Notes under the pieces: model-generated
What the model saw: only the letters and a program-made list of their open reading frames with translations
The model's database searches: none
Told to the model about the DNA's origin: nothing
Shown here: in pieces, positions 42,350-50,447 of the stretch
How the letters are laid out: each line of letters begins with the position of its first letter
Position numbering within the stretch: the stretch's first letter is position 1
Program-made: the position numbers and the translations under genes
NCBI GenBank assembly: GCA_963755985.1
Contig: CAVWLO010000001.1
Location: 62,001-126,000 of the forward strand
Direction of reading: 5' to 3'
Source: DASXMT01 sp963755985
GTDB taxonomy: Bacteria; Actinomycetota; Acidimicrobiia; Acidimicrobiales; RAAP-2
Length of the DNA: 64,000 bases

Positions 42350-43134
42350 TTCTTCGCGAACAGACGATCGATGATCTTGCGGTGCTCCGGGCTGGCGCTC
42401 GAGACACCCTCGGCCGCGAGGGCAAAGTCGAGCACGTCCAATACGGCCCGATCGAGATGCCGGTTGACGGCCCGCTTGGTATCCCGCAGCGCTCGGGCCG
42501 GCTGCGTGGACAGGCGGTGGGCCAACGCCACGGCTTCATCGACCGAAGTTCCGTCCTCCACCAGGCGATTGGCAAAACCCAAGGCCACGGCCTCCTCTGC
42601 CGGAATGCGATCGCCGGTGAACAAGTACTCCTTGGCCTTCAGCAGACTGGTCAGCGCCGGCCAGGTGACCGCGCCCCCGTCCCCGGCCACCAGCCCAACT
42701 GAGACATGAGGGTCGCACAGGTAGGCACTGGACTCGATGAGCACGATGTCGCAGAGGCCGGTCAAGCTGCATCCCAATCCGACAGCCGGCCCGTTCACGG
42801 CGGCAATGAGGGGTAAGGGGAATGCCGCCATGGACCTGACGATGCTCGCCCCCTCGCGAAGCGTCCTGTACCGGTACTCCTCGGATTCATTCATCCGCAT
42901 GAGCACCTCGCCGTCGCCCCCGGCGCAGAATGCTCGGCCCTTGCCCGTGAGTACCACCGACCGGCAGGCTTCATCCTCGGCTATCTCTTCCCAGATGCCG
43001 GCCAGCCGCGCGTGGAGAACGGCATCTGCCGCGTTCAGTGCCTCGGGCCGGTTCATTCGCAGAATGCGAACCGGACCATCTTCCTCCACGAGAATGGGTT
43101 CGACAGTCCTACCGTTGGCTTGGTGTTCATCCAC
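42346..43134 (-). CDS. Enoyl-CoA hydratase/isomerase family protein
   Basis: A 262-residue crotonase. GKGRAFCAGGD and GPAVGLGCSL form the oxyanion hole. The second catalytic Glu is kept in LKAKEYLFTGDRI, but the first (PExxxG) is replaced by CDPHVSVGLVAGDGG, which suggests an isomerase or altered hydratase. First gene of the coupled ECH-LLM-SnoaL unit, separated from the TetR gene by 132 bp containing a GATAG-N5-CTATC dyad. Expected role: hydration or isomerisation in side-chain beta-oxidation. Confidence 0.9.
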   Translation of the reverse strand: MDEHQANGRTVEPILVEEDGPVRILRMNRPEALNAADAVLHARLAGIWEEIAEDEACRSVVLTGKGRAFCAGGDGEVLMRMNESEEYRYRTLREGASIVRSMAAFPLPLIAAVNGPAVGLGCSLTGLCDIVLIESSAYLCDPHVSVGLVAGDGGAVTWPALTSLLKAKEYLFTGDRIPAEEAVALGFANRLVEDGTSVDEAVALAHRLSTQPARALRDTKRAVNRHLDRAVLDVLDFALAAEGVSSASPEHRKIIDRLFAKK

Positions 43135-43168
43135 CGGGCTGACTGTAGTGAGTCTTGACGTTGATGTC

Positions 43169-43183
43169 GATAGAGTGGCTATC
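43169..43183. promoter_or_regulatory. Inverted repeat GATAG-N5-CTATC upstream of the ECH unit
   Basis: Arms GATAG (43169-43173) and CTATC (43179-43183) are complementary. A TTGACG element and TTGATGTC lie just before it. The site is between the ECH gene start and the TetR stop, so it is a good candidate target of that TetR. The adjoining TTGATGTC is a weak match to the 21-bp motif at 53252 and 57874. Confidence 0.35.
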
Positions 43184-43266
43184 TCTTCGAGTGTGCGAGG
43201 AGCTCGACCAGCGGTGCCGAGCTCGCCTCGCCGGCTACAAGGTCTCGCGGCGGCGCCGAGAAGACG

Positions 43267-43986
43267 TCAAGGACCGGGCAACGTCGGCTGACTGTCGCCT
43301 TCTCGTACGCGCCGACCCGGTAGCCAACGACGCCGATCGACCTGTATTGCCTGTCCTCCGAGGGCCGTGAGGCAAAAGAGCCAAACCCGGTCTCCCATTC
43401 CCTCACGGGACTCGTCGTCGGGGGCGAACGCAAAATGGTGGAACACCGCCTGTACCAGTTGATTGATCAGCCATGCGGCGCTCTCCGGATCACTCGGATG
43501 GAGCGCTCCGGCTTCGATGGCCGCATTGAGCTCACCGCGAATCAGATCAGTGAAAGGCTTTGTGGCCTGCGCCAATTCCTGAGGATAGAGACGATGCAGG
43601 CGCCAATGCTCCGCAGTGACGAATCTCGCCCCGGTGGCATTCTCGCCGCCCAGCGTGCTGGGATTCAACGTCGTCGTAATGTAGAAGTGCAGGCGTTCAA
43701 TCGGATCGGACAGATCACGGGATCGCTCTTGGTACTCCCGACACGTCTCGCTGATCATTTCCTCGATAACGGCCAGCAGCAAGCGATCCTTACTATTGAA
43801 ATAGCGATAGAAGGTCTGGAGCGCCACCTCGGCTTCCTTGGCCAGCTCTTGCAGGGTGAAGGCGGATCCCTTGACCGCGATGAGGCGGCGGGCCGCGTCG
43901 ATGATCAACTTGGCCTGCTCGATCCTCCGATTGCGCGACCGTTGCATGGCGGGGGACTGGTCAACCGTACGCTCGACCCAGGTCAT
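43267..43986 (-). CDS. TetR-family transcriptional regulator
   Basis: About 239 residues. DNA-binding domain RRIEQAKLIIDAARRLIA then FTLQELAKEAEVALQTFYRYFNSKDRLL (residues about 20-67). The ligand domain ends with a basic tail RRRWLPGRRVREG. ATG at 43986 with GAGAGGATCACC upstream. By eye lower in GC than its neighbours (for example 43741-43860), so possibly imported. Last gene of the long minus arm, and the only regulator inside the 41-64 kb island besides the GntR at its edge, so it is the best candidate to bind the repeated 21-bp motif. Confidence 0.9.
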   Translation of the reverse strand: MTWVERTVDQSPAMQRSRNRRIEQAKLIIDAARRLIAVKGSAFTLQELAKEAEVALQTFYRYFNSKDRLLLAVIEEMISETCREYQERSRDLSDPIERLHFYITTTLNPSTLGGENATGARFVTAEHWRLHRLYPQELAQATKPFTDLIRGELNAAIEAGALHPSDPESAAWLINQLVQAVFHHFAFAPDDESREGMGDRVWLFCLTALGGQAIQVDRRRWLPGRRVREGDSQPTLPGP

Positions 43987-44005
43987 CAGGTGATCCTCTC
44001 TTGGG

Positions 44006-45205
44006 TCATCGATCAGCGCGGTAGACGACTGCCCCGCCGAAGTGCGGTGACGAGTGGCAGGCAAGCCCGACGGAGGCCCCCTGGCGCTGTCTCTCTCCGG
44101 CTCGCCCCGAGAGCTGCAGATAGCACTCGAGCATCTGTGGAATCCCGTGCATGCGCCCATTTCCCAGTGCCCCACCGCCGGATAGGACCGGTAGCCCGGC
44201 CGGGCGGTCGCTGTCGATCCCTCCGTCCTCAACGAAACAGTGCGCTTCCCCCGTGGGGCACAGTCCCAAGGCCTCGAGCCAGAAGTACACGAAGGGGGCA
44301 AAACCGTCGTAGACCTGGGGCAGGTCGACTTCGGTTGGACCAAGGCCCGAGCTGCTCCACAGGCGCTGGGCCGTCTCCGCTCCGACGCCCATGATGTCGT
44401 CAAGGGGCCAGTGGAGCGGCAGCCGGTTCGTGGTCGGGGAGCCGGTCGCATATCCGGATACGTATACGGGCGGGTGGGGCAGGTCGCGGGCCCGATCGGC
44501 CGACGTGAAGACAAAGGCGGCTGCGCCATCCACCGGAATGTCGCAGTCGTAGCGGCAGATTGGATCGCTGACCATGGGTGCCGACAGGTATTCCTCCTTC
44601 GAAAGCGGCTGGTCGTACCAGTAGGACCACGGGATGCGTGCACCATTCTTCCGGGCTTCCACGAGGACGGCGGCCATCGCCTCCCGAGTGCCTCCGTAGC
44701 GCTGAAGGTACTCGTTGTACGGGAGAGCAATCATGGAAATAGGTCCGAAGTAGCCCTGGGGTGCGGTCCACTGCTGCGCGCCACCGACTTCTTGCATCAC
44801 GTTGCCGTGGTACGTGCCCCGGGGGTTGTGAAGGGATCGGTGCATCAGGACGTAGTCGGCTGCACCGCTGGCAATGGCATTGACGGCCAACGACACCGCG
44901 CCGGGGATCTGGCCGAAGCCTTGGAATCCGGCGGCGTAGCGCGGGTTGGCCCCCAGACGCTGGGCCAGCCAGTTGGCCGAGACCAGGCTCACGCCGTCCT
45001 CGGCGGCGTGGGAGCCGGCGGTCGGGAAGAGACTGCCGGTGACGAACCCGTCGACCACACCCTGGCCGAGCCCGGCGTCACGGATGGCCGCACGGGCCGT
45101 GTCCACCGTCAGGGCACCGAGCGACTTGGCCGCATGCTTCACGACAGGGCTCTGGGCATAGCCGACGATGGCTACGCCATTGCTGGCCGCGAATCGCTCG
45201 CTCAC
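44006..45205 (-). CDS. Cysteine-less thiolase (Ltp2-like aldolase)
   Basis: A 399-residue thiolase-fold protein. The position of the acylated cysteine reads YAAGFQGFGQIPGAVSLAV: no Cys. The DG/Tyr-rich loop VYDGFAPFVYFWLEALG resembles Ltp2-type steroid side-chain aldolases, which use tyrosines rather than cysteine. The gene overlaps a DUF35 gene by ATGA (45202-45205), and Ltp2 works as a complex with a DUF35 protein. Expected function: retro-aldol release of a short acyl-CoA from a beta-hydroxyacyl-CoA. The exact chain length and substrate cannot be judged. Confidence 0.85.
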   Translation of the reverse strand: MSERFAASNGVAIVGYAQSPVVKHAAKSLGALTVDTARAAIRDAGLGQGVVDGFVTGSLFPTAGSHAAEDGVSLVSANWLAQRLGANPRYAAGFQGFGQIPGAVSLAVNAIASGAADYVLMHRSLHNPRGTYHGNVMQEVGGAQQWTAPQGYFGPISMIALPYNEYLQRYGGTREAMAAVLVEARKNGARIPWSYWYDQPLSKEEYLSAPMVSDPICRYDCDIPVDGAAAFVFTSADRARDLPHPPVYVSGYATGSPTTNRLPLHWPLDDIMGVGAETAQRLWSSSGLGPTEVDLPQVYDGFAPFVYFWLEALGLCPTGEAHCFVEDGGIDSDRPAGLPVLSGGGALGNGRMHGIPQMLECYLQLSGRAGERQRQGASVGLACHSSPHFGGAVVYRADR

Positions 45206-45624
45206 CTCCCACCCTCCAGTGCGAATGCGGGCACGGCTACACCGGGAGCAATGTCCTCGAACGTCACCCGGACTACGTTCCCGATCTGGAGCGGCACGTC
45301 AGGACCATCGAGCAGGCGGCCAATCAACCGGAGTTCGTCCTGCTCGACGAGCTCCACGTCGACAAGGAGGAACGGCACCTCGAACCCGGGCAAGAACGAT
45401 CGTCGCACCACGGTCCATGACCTGACCACGGCCCTGCCGCTGACGGGGGTGAACACGAATTCAGGTTCGGTACTACCGCAATGAGAGCACACCACGTCGG
45501 GGGGATGGCTGAGCACACTGCACACCGAGCACGTGGCCACAGTGAGGACATGCTCGCCCGTTGCCCTCCAATAGGGGGCGGAACGCTCGTCGGGGACCGG
45601 CGTCGGCCGGGCACCTAGGGTCAC
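45202..45624 (-). CDS. DUF35 zinc-ribbon/OB-fold protein
   Basis: A 140-residue two-domain protein. Zinc-ribbon TCSVCSVLSHPPDVVCSHCGS holds the CxxC-CxxC set (residues about 32-51), then an OB-fold binds acyl-CoA (VRSWTVVRRSFLPGFEVPFLLVDVEL). Overlaps the thiolase gene by ATGA and the CaiB gene by ATGA. In archaea and in the ChsH2-Ltp2 system such proteins anchor the acyl-CoA tail and pass the substrate to the thiolase-like partner. Confidence 0.9.
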   Translation of the reverse strand: MTLGARPTPVPDERSAPYWRATGEHVLTVATCSVCSVLSHPPDVVCSHCGSTEPEFVFTPVSGRAVVRSWTVVRRSFLPGFEVPFLLVDVELVEQDELRLIGRLLDGPDVPLQIGNVVRVTFEDIAPGVAVPAFALEGGR

Positions 45625-46832
45625 AGGATGACCGCCGCCTCCTTGAGCTCACCGATCTCGTCCCAGGAGTAGCCGAGCTCGACGAGGACGGTCTCTGTGT
45701 GCTCACCCAGCTCGGGGGCGAGACGCAGCTCCGGTGGTTTGCCATCGAACTGGACCGGCACCGTCGGCAATTGGTACACCGGTTCTCCGTCGATCACGAC
45801 GTCACCGATGTAACCATTCGCCACAACCTGGGGATCCTCAAGGAGCTCGGCGACCGACTGCACGGGCGCCCACGGCGCGTCGAACTTCGTCAACAGGTCT
45901 TTCCATTGGGCGAAGGTCCGGCGTCCGAACTCCTCGTCCAACAGGGCCACGCACTCCGGACCATTGGTTCGCCGAGCCGCCATATCGACAAAGCGAGGGT
46001 CGTCGACCAGTTCGGCACGGTCAATGAGCCGACAGAATGCAGACCAGTAGCGATCACCCTCCAGAAAGACGAGCTGGATATGACGGCCGTCCTTCGTTCG
46101 GTACGAGCCGACAAGTGGGTTCACGATCATCCCCCGACCTTGCACCGGTTCTGGTGAGTCTCCTCCGAGCGCAGCCAACACGTCGGATGAGAGCGTCCAC
46201 ATGGCCGTGGCCAGCAATGAGACGTCGACCACGGAGCCTGCGCCAGTTCGGGTCCGCTCGAGCAATGCGGCAGAGATCCCGAAGGCCAAGGCCATGGCCC
46301 CGTTGCGATCACCCATGGCGCCGCGCTGGCCGATCGGTTGGGGACGATCGGACGGTGTCAGGGTATAGGCCAAACCACCCCGAGCCCAAAAGGCCGAGGC
46401 GTCGTAGCCCGCCTGGTCGGCGTCGGGACCTCGAACCCCGTAACCGTGACCTCGTGCGTACACGAGTCCGGGGTACCGGCTGGTGAGTGACTCCGCATCG
46501 AGACCAAGGCGCCCCAAGGCGCCCGGCCGCAGGCTGGTGAGAAACACGTCAGCCGACTCCAAGAGCTGGTGGAGGACGGCCAGTCCCTGCTCCTGCTGGA
46601 CATCCACGGCAATGGACCGCTTACCTCGGTTGGCCAAGGCCATCGACATGTTGATGCCGTCTCGATCGGATCCAATGCCCTGAGTGGCGAGTCCTCGGTA
46701 GGGGTCACCTCGGAGGTGCTCGACGTGGACCACATCGGCACCCCAATCGGCCAGCAGGGCACCGGCGACGGGTACGAACACCCACTGCGCCAATTCCACA
46801 ACCCGAACGCCGTCAAACGCACCTCCACTCAT
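45621..46832 (-). CDS. CaiB/BaiF-type (family III) CoA-transferase
   Basis: A 403-residue family-III CoA-transferase. ELAQWVFVPVAGALLADWGADVVHVEHLRGD is the N-terminal Rossmann-like start, the catalytic Asp is in QAGYDASAFWARGG (about residue 144), and the C-terminal ELGEHTETVLVELGYSWDEI is typical. Transfers CoA between acids, as alternative to the ATP-dependent ligase at 50448. Overlaps the DUF35 gene by ATGA. Upstream 82 bp up to the DDN gene holds no clear promoter. Confidence 0.92.
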   Translation of the reverse strand: MSGGAFDGVRVVELAQWVFVPVAGALLADWGADVVHVEHLRGDPYRGLATQGIGSDRDGINMSMALANRGKRSIAVDVQQEQGLAVLHQLLESADVFLTSLRPGALGRLGLDAESLTSRYPGLVYARGHGYGVRGPDADQAGYDASAFWARGGLAYTLTPSDRPQPIGQRGAMGDRNGAMALAFGISAALLERTRTGAGSVVDVSLLATAMWTLSSDVLAALGGDSPEPVQGRGMIVNPLVGSYRTKDGRHIQLVFLEGDRYWSAFCRLIDRAELVDDPRFVDMAARRTNGPECVALLDEEFGRRTFAQWKDLLTKFDAPWAPVQSVAELLEDPQVVANGYIGDVVIDGEPVYQLPTVPVQFDGKPPELRLAPELGEHTETVLVELGYSWDEIGELKEAAVIL

Positions 46833-46914
46833 GCCTTCCTCCTTGGGCGCCGTGTACGTCGTCGGTACTCCCCAACGGCGCGAGGGGTCGAGGGGACAGA
46901 TGCTCCGGTCATTG

Positions 46915-47367
46915 TCACGACGCCGGGTCAGCGATGGGCTGGAGCGTTACCACCGGAATGATCCGGTCGGTACGCGACTGGTAGACGTCGTAGTTCGGCC
47001 ATGTCTCGGTCACCAGCGTCCATAGACGAGGTTTCTCGTCGTCGGTCGCAGCCCTGGCCATAGCCGGGAACTGCTCGGAGCGAACCTGGACCTTGACCTC
47101 GGGAGCCTCGAGGAGGTTGAGATACCACAGCGGGTGCGTGGGAGCGCCTCCCTGAGACGCCACGACCACATAGCGCTCGCCATCGCGGGCAAAGATGAGC
47201 GGGGTGGTGCGCGGCTCACCCGTCCGTCGGCCCGTTGTGGTCAGCAGCAGCGTCGGGACTCCATTCCAGAGGTACCCGACCTCACCGTTCGTCTCCTGGT
47301 ACCGGCGGACGTGCTCCTGACCGAGAAGGGTCAGGTCGGGCTGCTGGTAATTCTCGGTTTGGTCCAT
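46915..47367 (-). CDS. Deazaflavin (F420)-dependent nitroreductase-family protein
   Basis: A 150-residue split-barrel protein of the DDN/FDOR-A type. VPTLLLTTTGRRTGEPRTTPLIFARDGERYVVVAS is the hallmark N-terminal block (TTGRRTGxxRxxPL), followed by GGAPTHPLWYLNLLEAPEV. In mycobacteria these reduce quinones or activated double bonds with F420H2 at the membrane. Between a CaiB and a P450 gene (12 bp from the latter). Supports F420 use by this organism. Confidence 0.9.
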   Translation of the reverse strand: MDQTENYQQPDLTLLGQEHVRRYQETNGEVGYLWNGVPTLLLTTTGRRTGEPRTTPLIFARDGERYVVVASQGGAPTHPLWYLNLLEAPEVKVQVRSEQFPAMARAATDDEKPRLWTLVTETWPNYDVYQSRTDRIIPVVTLQPIADPAS

Positions 47368-47379
47368 GGGTGCTCGCTC

Positions 47380-48630
47380 CTATCCGAACAGAACCGGGAT
47401 GGCGGTCGCGCCACGCTCGTAGAAGCCAACGTACCGGGGCGGCTCGGCGTCGGGGTCGAGCCGGAGGTTCGGAAGCCGGTCGAGCAGCGCGTTGATGCCG
47501 ACGGACATTTCGGCCCGGGCGACGTGCATGCCCAGACAGATGTGGGCACCGTTGCCAAAGGCCAAGCTCGGCTTGAGCGATCGGGTGATCTCGAATTCGT
47601 TTGGCCGCTCCCAGCGAGCTGGGTCGCGATTTGCCGCACCGAGGCATATGTGGAGCACCGAGCCCTTCGGCATGTGTACCCCGTGATAGTCGATGTCCTC
47701 GGTGACCCAACGCGAGAACATGGGGTCGGTGGGCATCCAGCGCAAGGATTCCTCAATCGCCGGGCGAAGCAGGTCCCGATCGTCGCGGATGGCCGCCAGC
47801 AACTCGGGCCGTTGCAGCAGGGCCGCGAGCGTGATTCCCAGCTGCTTCCATGTGGTCCCCGACCCCGCGGTCAGAAGAAGGATGGAAAAGGAATAGATCT
47901 CGGCGTCGGTAAGCCGGTGTGCCGTGCCATCCTCGTCCTTGACCTCCGCCTCAACCAGAATGCTCATGAGGTCGTCCTGAGGTGATGCCCGCCTGGCAGC
48001 CACGATCGGCTGGATGATGTCCACCACCTTCGAGGGCTCCCTGAGCGCTTCGCGGATGTCGAGCGCCTGCTCGATGGGGACGCCGAAGCTGCCGGTGATC
48101 GTCAGTACCGGTATAGCCGCACAGAAGTCCACGTTGAGTTCGGCGCTCCCTCGATCTTGAAAGCTATCGATGAGGAGGTTGACCGTCGTCTCGATCCAAT
48201 TCCTGATCCACCATTGCGCCCGTGCGGGCACAAACGAAGGCTGTACGAGGGAGCGGTACCGACGGTGCTGGTCGCCCCCCATGGACAGGATGCTGTTCAG
48301 GGGCCCGACTTCATCGGTCGAGAGCTCAACCACCTCATCCGAAGAGGCAAAGACCTTGTCATCGCGATAGACGCCGTCGCATGCGGCATAGCTGAACGCC
48401 GAGAAGTGCGGCCGGTCTTCGAAAGGGAGCCCGTGAAAGAAGGCGGGCCCGTCGAAACCGGTCAATTCGTGCACTATCCCGCGGTGTACGGGAGCCTGCT
48501 GGCGAAGATCGGCCCAGACCGGATAGGGGTCGTCCTCATAGGCGCCGCCAAACAGGACGTTGTAGTTGGCCCGCAGGTCGAAGAGCTGGCGAACCCGCTC
48601 GCTGTCAAGCACTTCGCTGGGCGCCATCAT
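47380..48630 (-). CDS. Cytochrome P450
   Basis: A 416-residue P450. Heme loop LAFGNGAHICLGMHVAR gives Cys365. The I-helix motif is LTAGSGTTWK, with Gly instead of the common Asp before TT. ExxR is in IEESLRW. It lies 58 bp downstream of a ferredoxin gene, and the ferredoxin probably delivers its electrons. The likely first oxidation step on the island's substrate. CYP subfamily not determinable here. Confidence 0.93.
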   Translation of the reverse strand: MMAPSEVLDSERVRQLFDLRANYNVLFGGAYEDDPYPVWADLRQQAPVHRGIVHELTGFDGPAFFHGLPFEDRPHFSAFSYAACDGVYRDDKVFASSDEVVELSTDEVGPLNSILSMGGDQHRRYRSLVQPSFVPARAQWWIRNWIETTVNLLIDSFQDRGSAELNVDFCAAIPVLTITGSFGVPIEQALDIREALREPSKVVDIIQPIVAARRASPQDDLMSILVEAEVKDEDGTAHRLTDAEIYSFSILLLTAGSGTTWKQLGITLAALLQRPELLAAIRDDRDLLRPAIEESLRWMPTDPMFSRWVTEDIDYHGVHMPKGSVLHICLGAANRDPARWERPNEFEITRSLKPSLAFGNGAHICLGMHVARAEMSVGINALLDRLPNLRLDPDAEPPRYVGFYERGATAIPVLFG

Positions 48631-48688
48631 CGGGTGGGATGCCGAACCGGTACTCGACTCTGGAACGACATGGTCTCGGTCACGCTCC

Positions 48689-48907
48689 TCATTGGTCAGT
48701 TGACAGGCTCAATGCCCCTGTCGGACAGGCCTCGACGGCCGTCTGAATCTGCTCTACCGAGTCGGATATCTGATCGACCAGCACCGCCTTCGACTCGGAG
48801 TCGTGGGTGAACGTGCCGGCGGCATAGACGAGGCACACGCCACTGCCCATGCAGAGATCGCGATCGATGGAGACGATGGGGGGCGGTACCGGCTCAGGCA
48901 TCAGCAA
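48689..48907 (-). CDS. Small P450-type ferredoxin
   Basis: A 72-residue ferredoxin. Cysteines are DLCMGSGVCLVYA (C-x5-C with Ser at the variable position, so the second of the normal CxxCxxC cysteines is absent) and EACPTGALSL. This CxxSxxC...CP layout fits a [3Fe-4S] or unusual [4Fe-4S] ferredoxin that partners P450s in actinobacteria. Start overlaps the amidohydrolase stop by 14 bp. Confidence 0.92.
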   Translation of the reverse strand: MLMPEPVPPPIVSIDRDLCMGSGVCLVYAAGTFTHDSESKAVLVDQISDSVEQIQTAVEACPTGALSLSTDQ

Positions 48908-50096
48908 GGACGGGGGCTTCGGCTGGCGTAAATCGATACAACTTCTCGGCGTTGCCTCGGAGGATCTTGTACTGCACCGCGGGAGGAAGGTGACCGATTT
49001 GCGCCTTCACCACTGAGATGCAGTTGGGCCACGTCGAATCCGAGTGGGGATAGTCGGTTTCGCACATGATGTTGTCCTCGCCGATCTCGTCGATGCTGGC
49101 GATTCCGTGGGCGTCATCGATGAAGCAGCCGAATACGTGATCGCGGAACAGCCCCCGAATGTCGACCGTATTCAAGTCCACGTCCGTGGTGGCGTGCTCC
49201 ATGAACTGGACTCCACGCTGTACCCAGAAGCGCTGCTTGTCGAGCACCTGTTCTGCTCGCTCCAGAAAGTACGGCATCCACCCGATCTCGCCTTCCGACA
49301 GGGCGATCTTCAATCCGGGGAACCGAGTGAACATGCCGCTGAACAGCCATGCGAGCATCGCTCCCGACGTACGGATGGCCCCCCAGGCCAGATTGGCCAT
49401 GAACGGCGAATCTGGTGCGATCTGCGGCACCTGGGACGACGACCCGACGTGCATGCTGACGACCATCTGGGTCTCGGATGCGGTTGCCATGACCGGGTCC
49501 CAGTAGCGGTCCTTGTCGTGAATGGTGGGCAGGCCGAGCGGAGCGGGGTTCTCCGAGAAGGCGAATGCCGTTGCGCCTTTCGCCGCGCAACGCTCCATCT
49601 CCTTGGCCGCCAGGGGCGGGTCCCACATGGGGATGAGGACGAGGGGGATATACCGCCCTGGCGCCGCGCCACACCAGTCCTCCAGCATCCAGTCGTTATA
49701 GGCCTTGAGGCATACGAAGGCGAAGTCCCGGTCGCTCGCCTCATAGAAGAGCTGTCCGCAGAACCGGGTAACCGTGGGGAAGCACAGCGAGGCGAGGATG
49801 CCGGCCCGGTTCATGTCGTCTATCCGCGCCTTGGCGTCGTAGCACCCGGGTCGCATCTCGGCGTAGGTCACCGGCTCCGGGCTGAACTCCTCCTTGGACT
49901 TACCGGCGACTGCGCTCAGGCCCGAGCTGGGATAGCGCTTCCCCTCGTACACCCAGAACTCCATGTCGCCTTCGACCACCATGTGTGGCGCCCGCTCGCG
50001 ATCCTTGGCCGGCACCCGGTCGACCCAGAGGTGGGGTGGTTCCAACACGTGATCATCTACCGAGATGAGCCAGTCCAGAGATTGGTCAGATGCCAT
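48894..50096 (-). CDS. ACMSD-like amidohydrolase, copy 1
   Basis: A 400-residue metal-dependent hydrolase or decarboxylase. LISVDDHVLEPPHLW starts the barrel (D-D-H in place of HxH), and MCETDYPHSDSTWP carries the final Asp. The paralogue at 59195 is also 400 residues and shares the ERCAAKGATAFAFSENPxPLGLPTIH segment. MPYFLERAEQVLDKQRFW is a shared extra helix, and the family member at 12088 is more distant. First gene of the minus arm, with a 351-bp divergent promoter region upstream. Confidence 0.9.
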   Translation of the reverse strand: MASDQSLDWLISVDDHVLEPPHLWVDRVPAKDRERAPHMVVEGDMEFWVYEGKRYPSSGLSAVAGKSKEEFSPEPVTYAEMRPGCYDAKARIDDMNRAGILASLCFPTVTRFCGQLFYEASDRDFAFVCLKAYNDWMLEDWCGAAPGRYIPLVLIPMWDPPLAAKEMERCAAKGATAFAFSENPAPLGLPTIHDKDRYWDPVMATASETQMVVSMHVGSSSQVPQIAPDSPFMANLAWGAIRTSGAMLAWLFSGMFTRFPGLKIALSEGEIGWMPYFLERAEQVLDKQRFWVQRGVQFMEHATTDVDLNTVDIRGLFRDHVFGCFIDDAHGIASIDEIGEDNIMCETDYPHSDSTWPNCISVVKAQIGHLPPAVQYKILRGNAEKLYRFTPAEAPVLADA

Positions 50097-50131
50097 GATC
50101 CCCCCGTGATGTCGTGGTGAGAGCTCGACGA

Positions 50132-50199
50132 GAGAGCTCGATGATTGCCATGTGCTTCACGTCTTGGAAGCCGTCGGGTACCGTCTCATATGCGCTCCT
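50132..50199 (-). pseudogene. Relic of an aldehyde dehydrogenase C-terminus
   Basis: The minus strand reads AYETVPDGFQDVKHMAIIEL, close to the end of the ALDH at 54339 (GPDGIRSFQEVKHVAIGELR), and nucleotides such as CTTCCAAGACGTGAAGCACATGGC and its counterpart at 55773 are also similar. In frame, a TAG stop lies two codons upstream, so no intact gene exists. It suggests an ALDH gene once lay upstream of the amidohydrolase on the minus strand. Confidence 0.4.
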
Positions 50200-50447
50200 G
50201 ATCTACGCTCGATCTCGGAAGGCGCTCGGGTTGCGCGCGCCGCTATCGAAGTGGCGGGAGCTCCGAACAAAATGTGATTATCCCACGTCAATGAGGTAGA
50301 GCATGGCTCTATCCAAACAGACTACGAGATACTAGTCAAGACGATCGACTCTCTCCGTGCCAACAGCAGATCGGGGACATAGAAGATCGTTCTACCTCAG
50401 GGAGGATCGAGAGTGCGATCCATGCAGATCGCGGCTACGTTGTTCCG
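50200..50447. other. Divergent promoter region without genes
   Basis: Gap between the minus arm (from 50096) and plus arm (from 50448). It is visibly more AT-rich than the rest (for example AATGTGATTATCCC, GAGATACTAGTCAAGAC). A GTCAATG followed by GGTAGAG at 50297-50311 is a weak partial match to the 21-bp motif at 53252. No ORF here is supported. Promoters for both arms should lie in it. Confidence 0.5.

Noticed and set aside
50114..50299. 61-residue plus-strand ORF in the divergent promoter
   Set aside because: No RBS or family match. The opposite strand carries the clearer ALDH relic.
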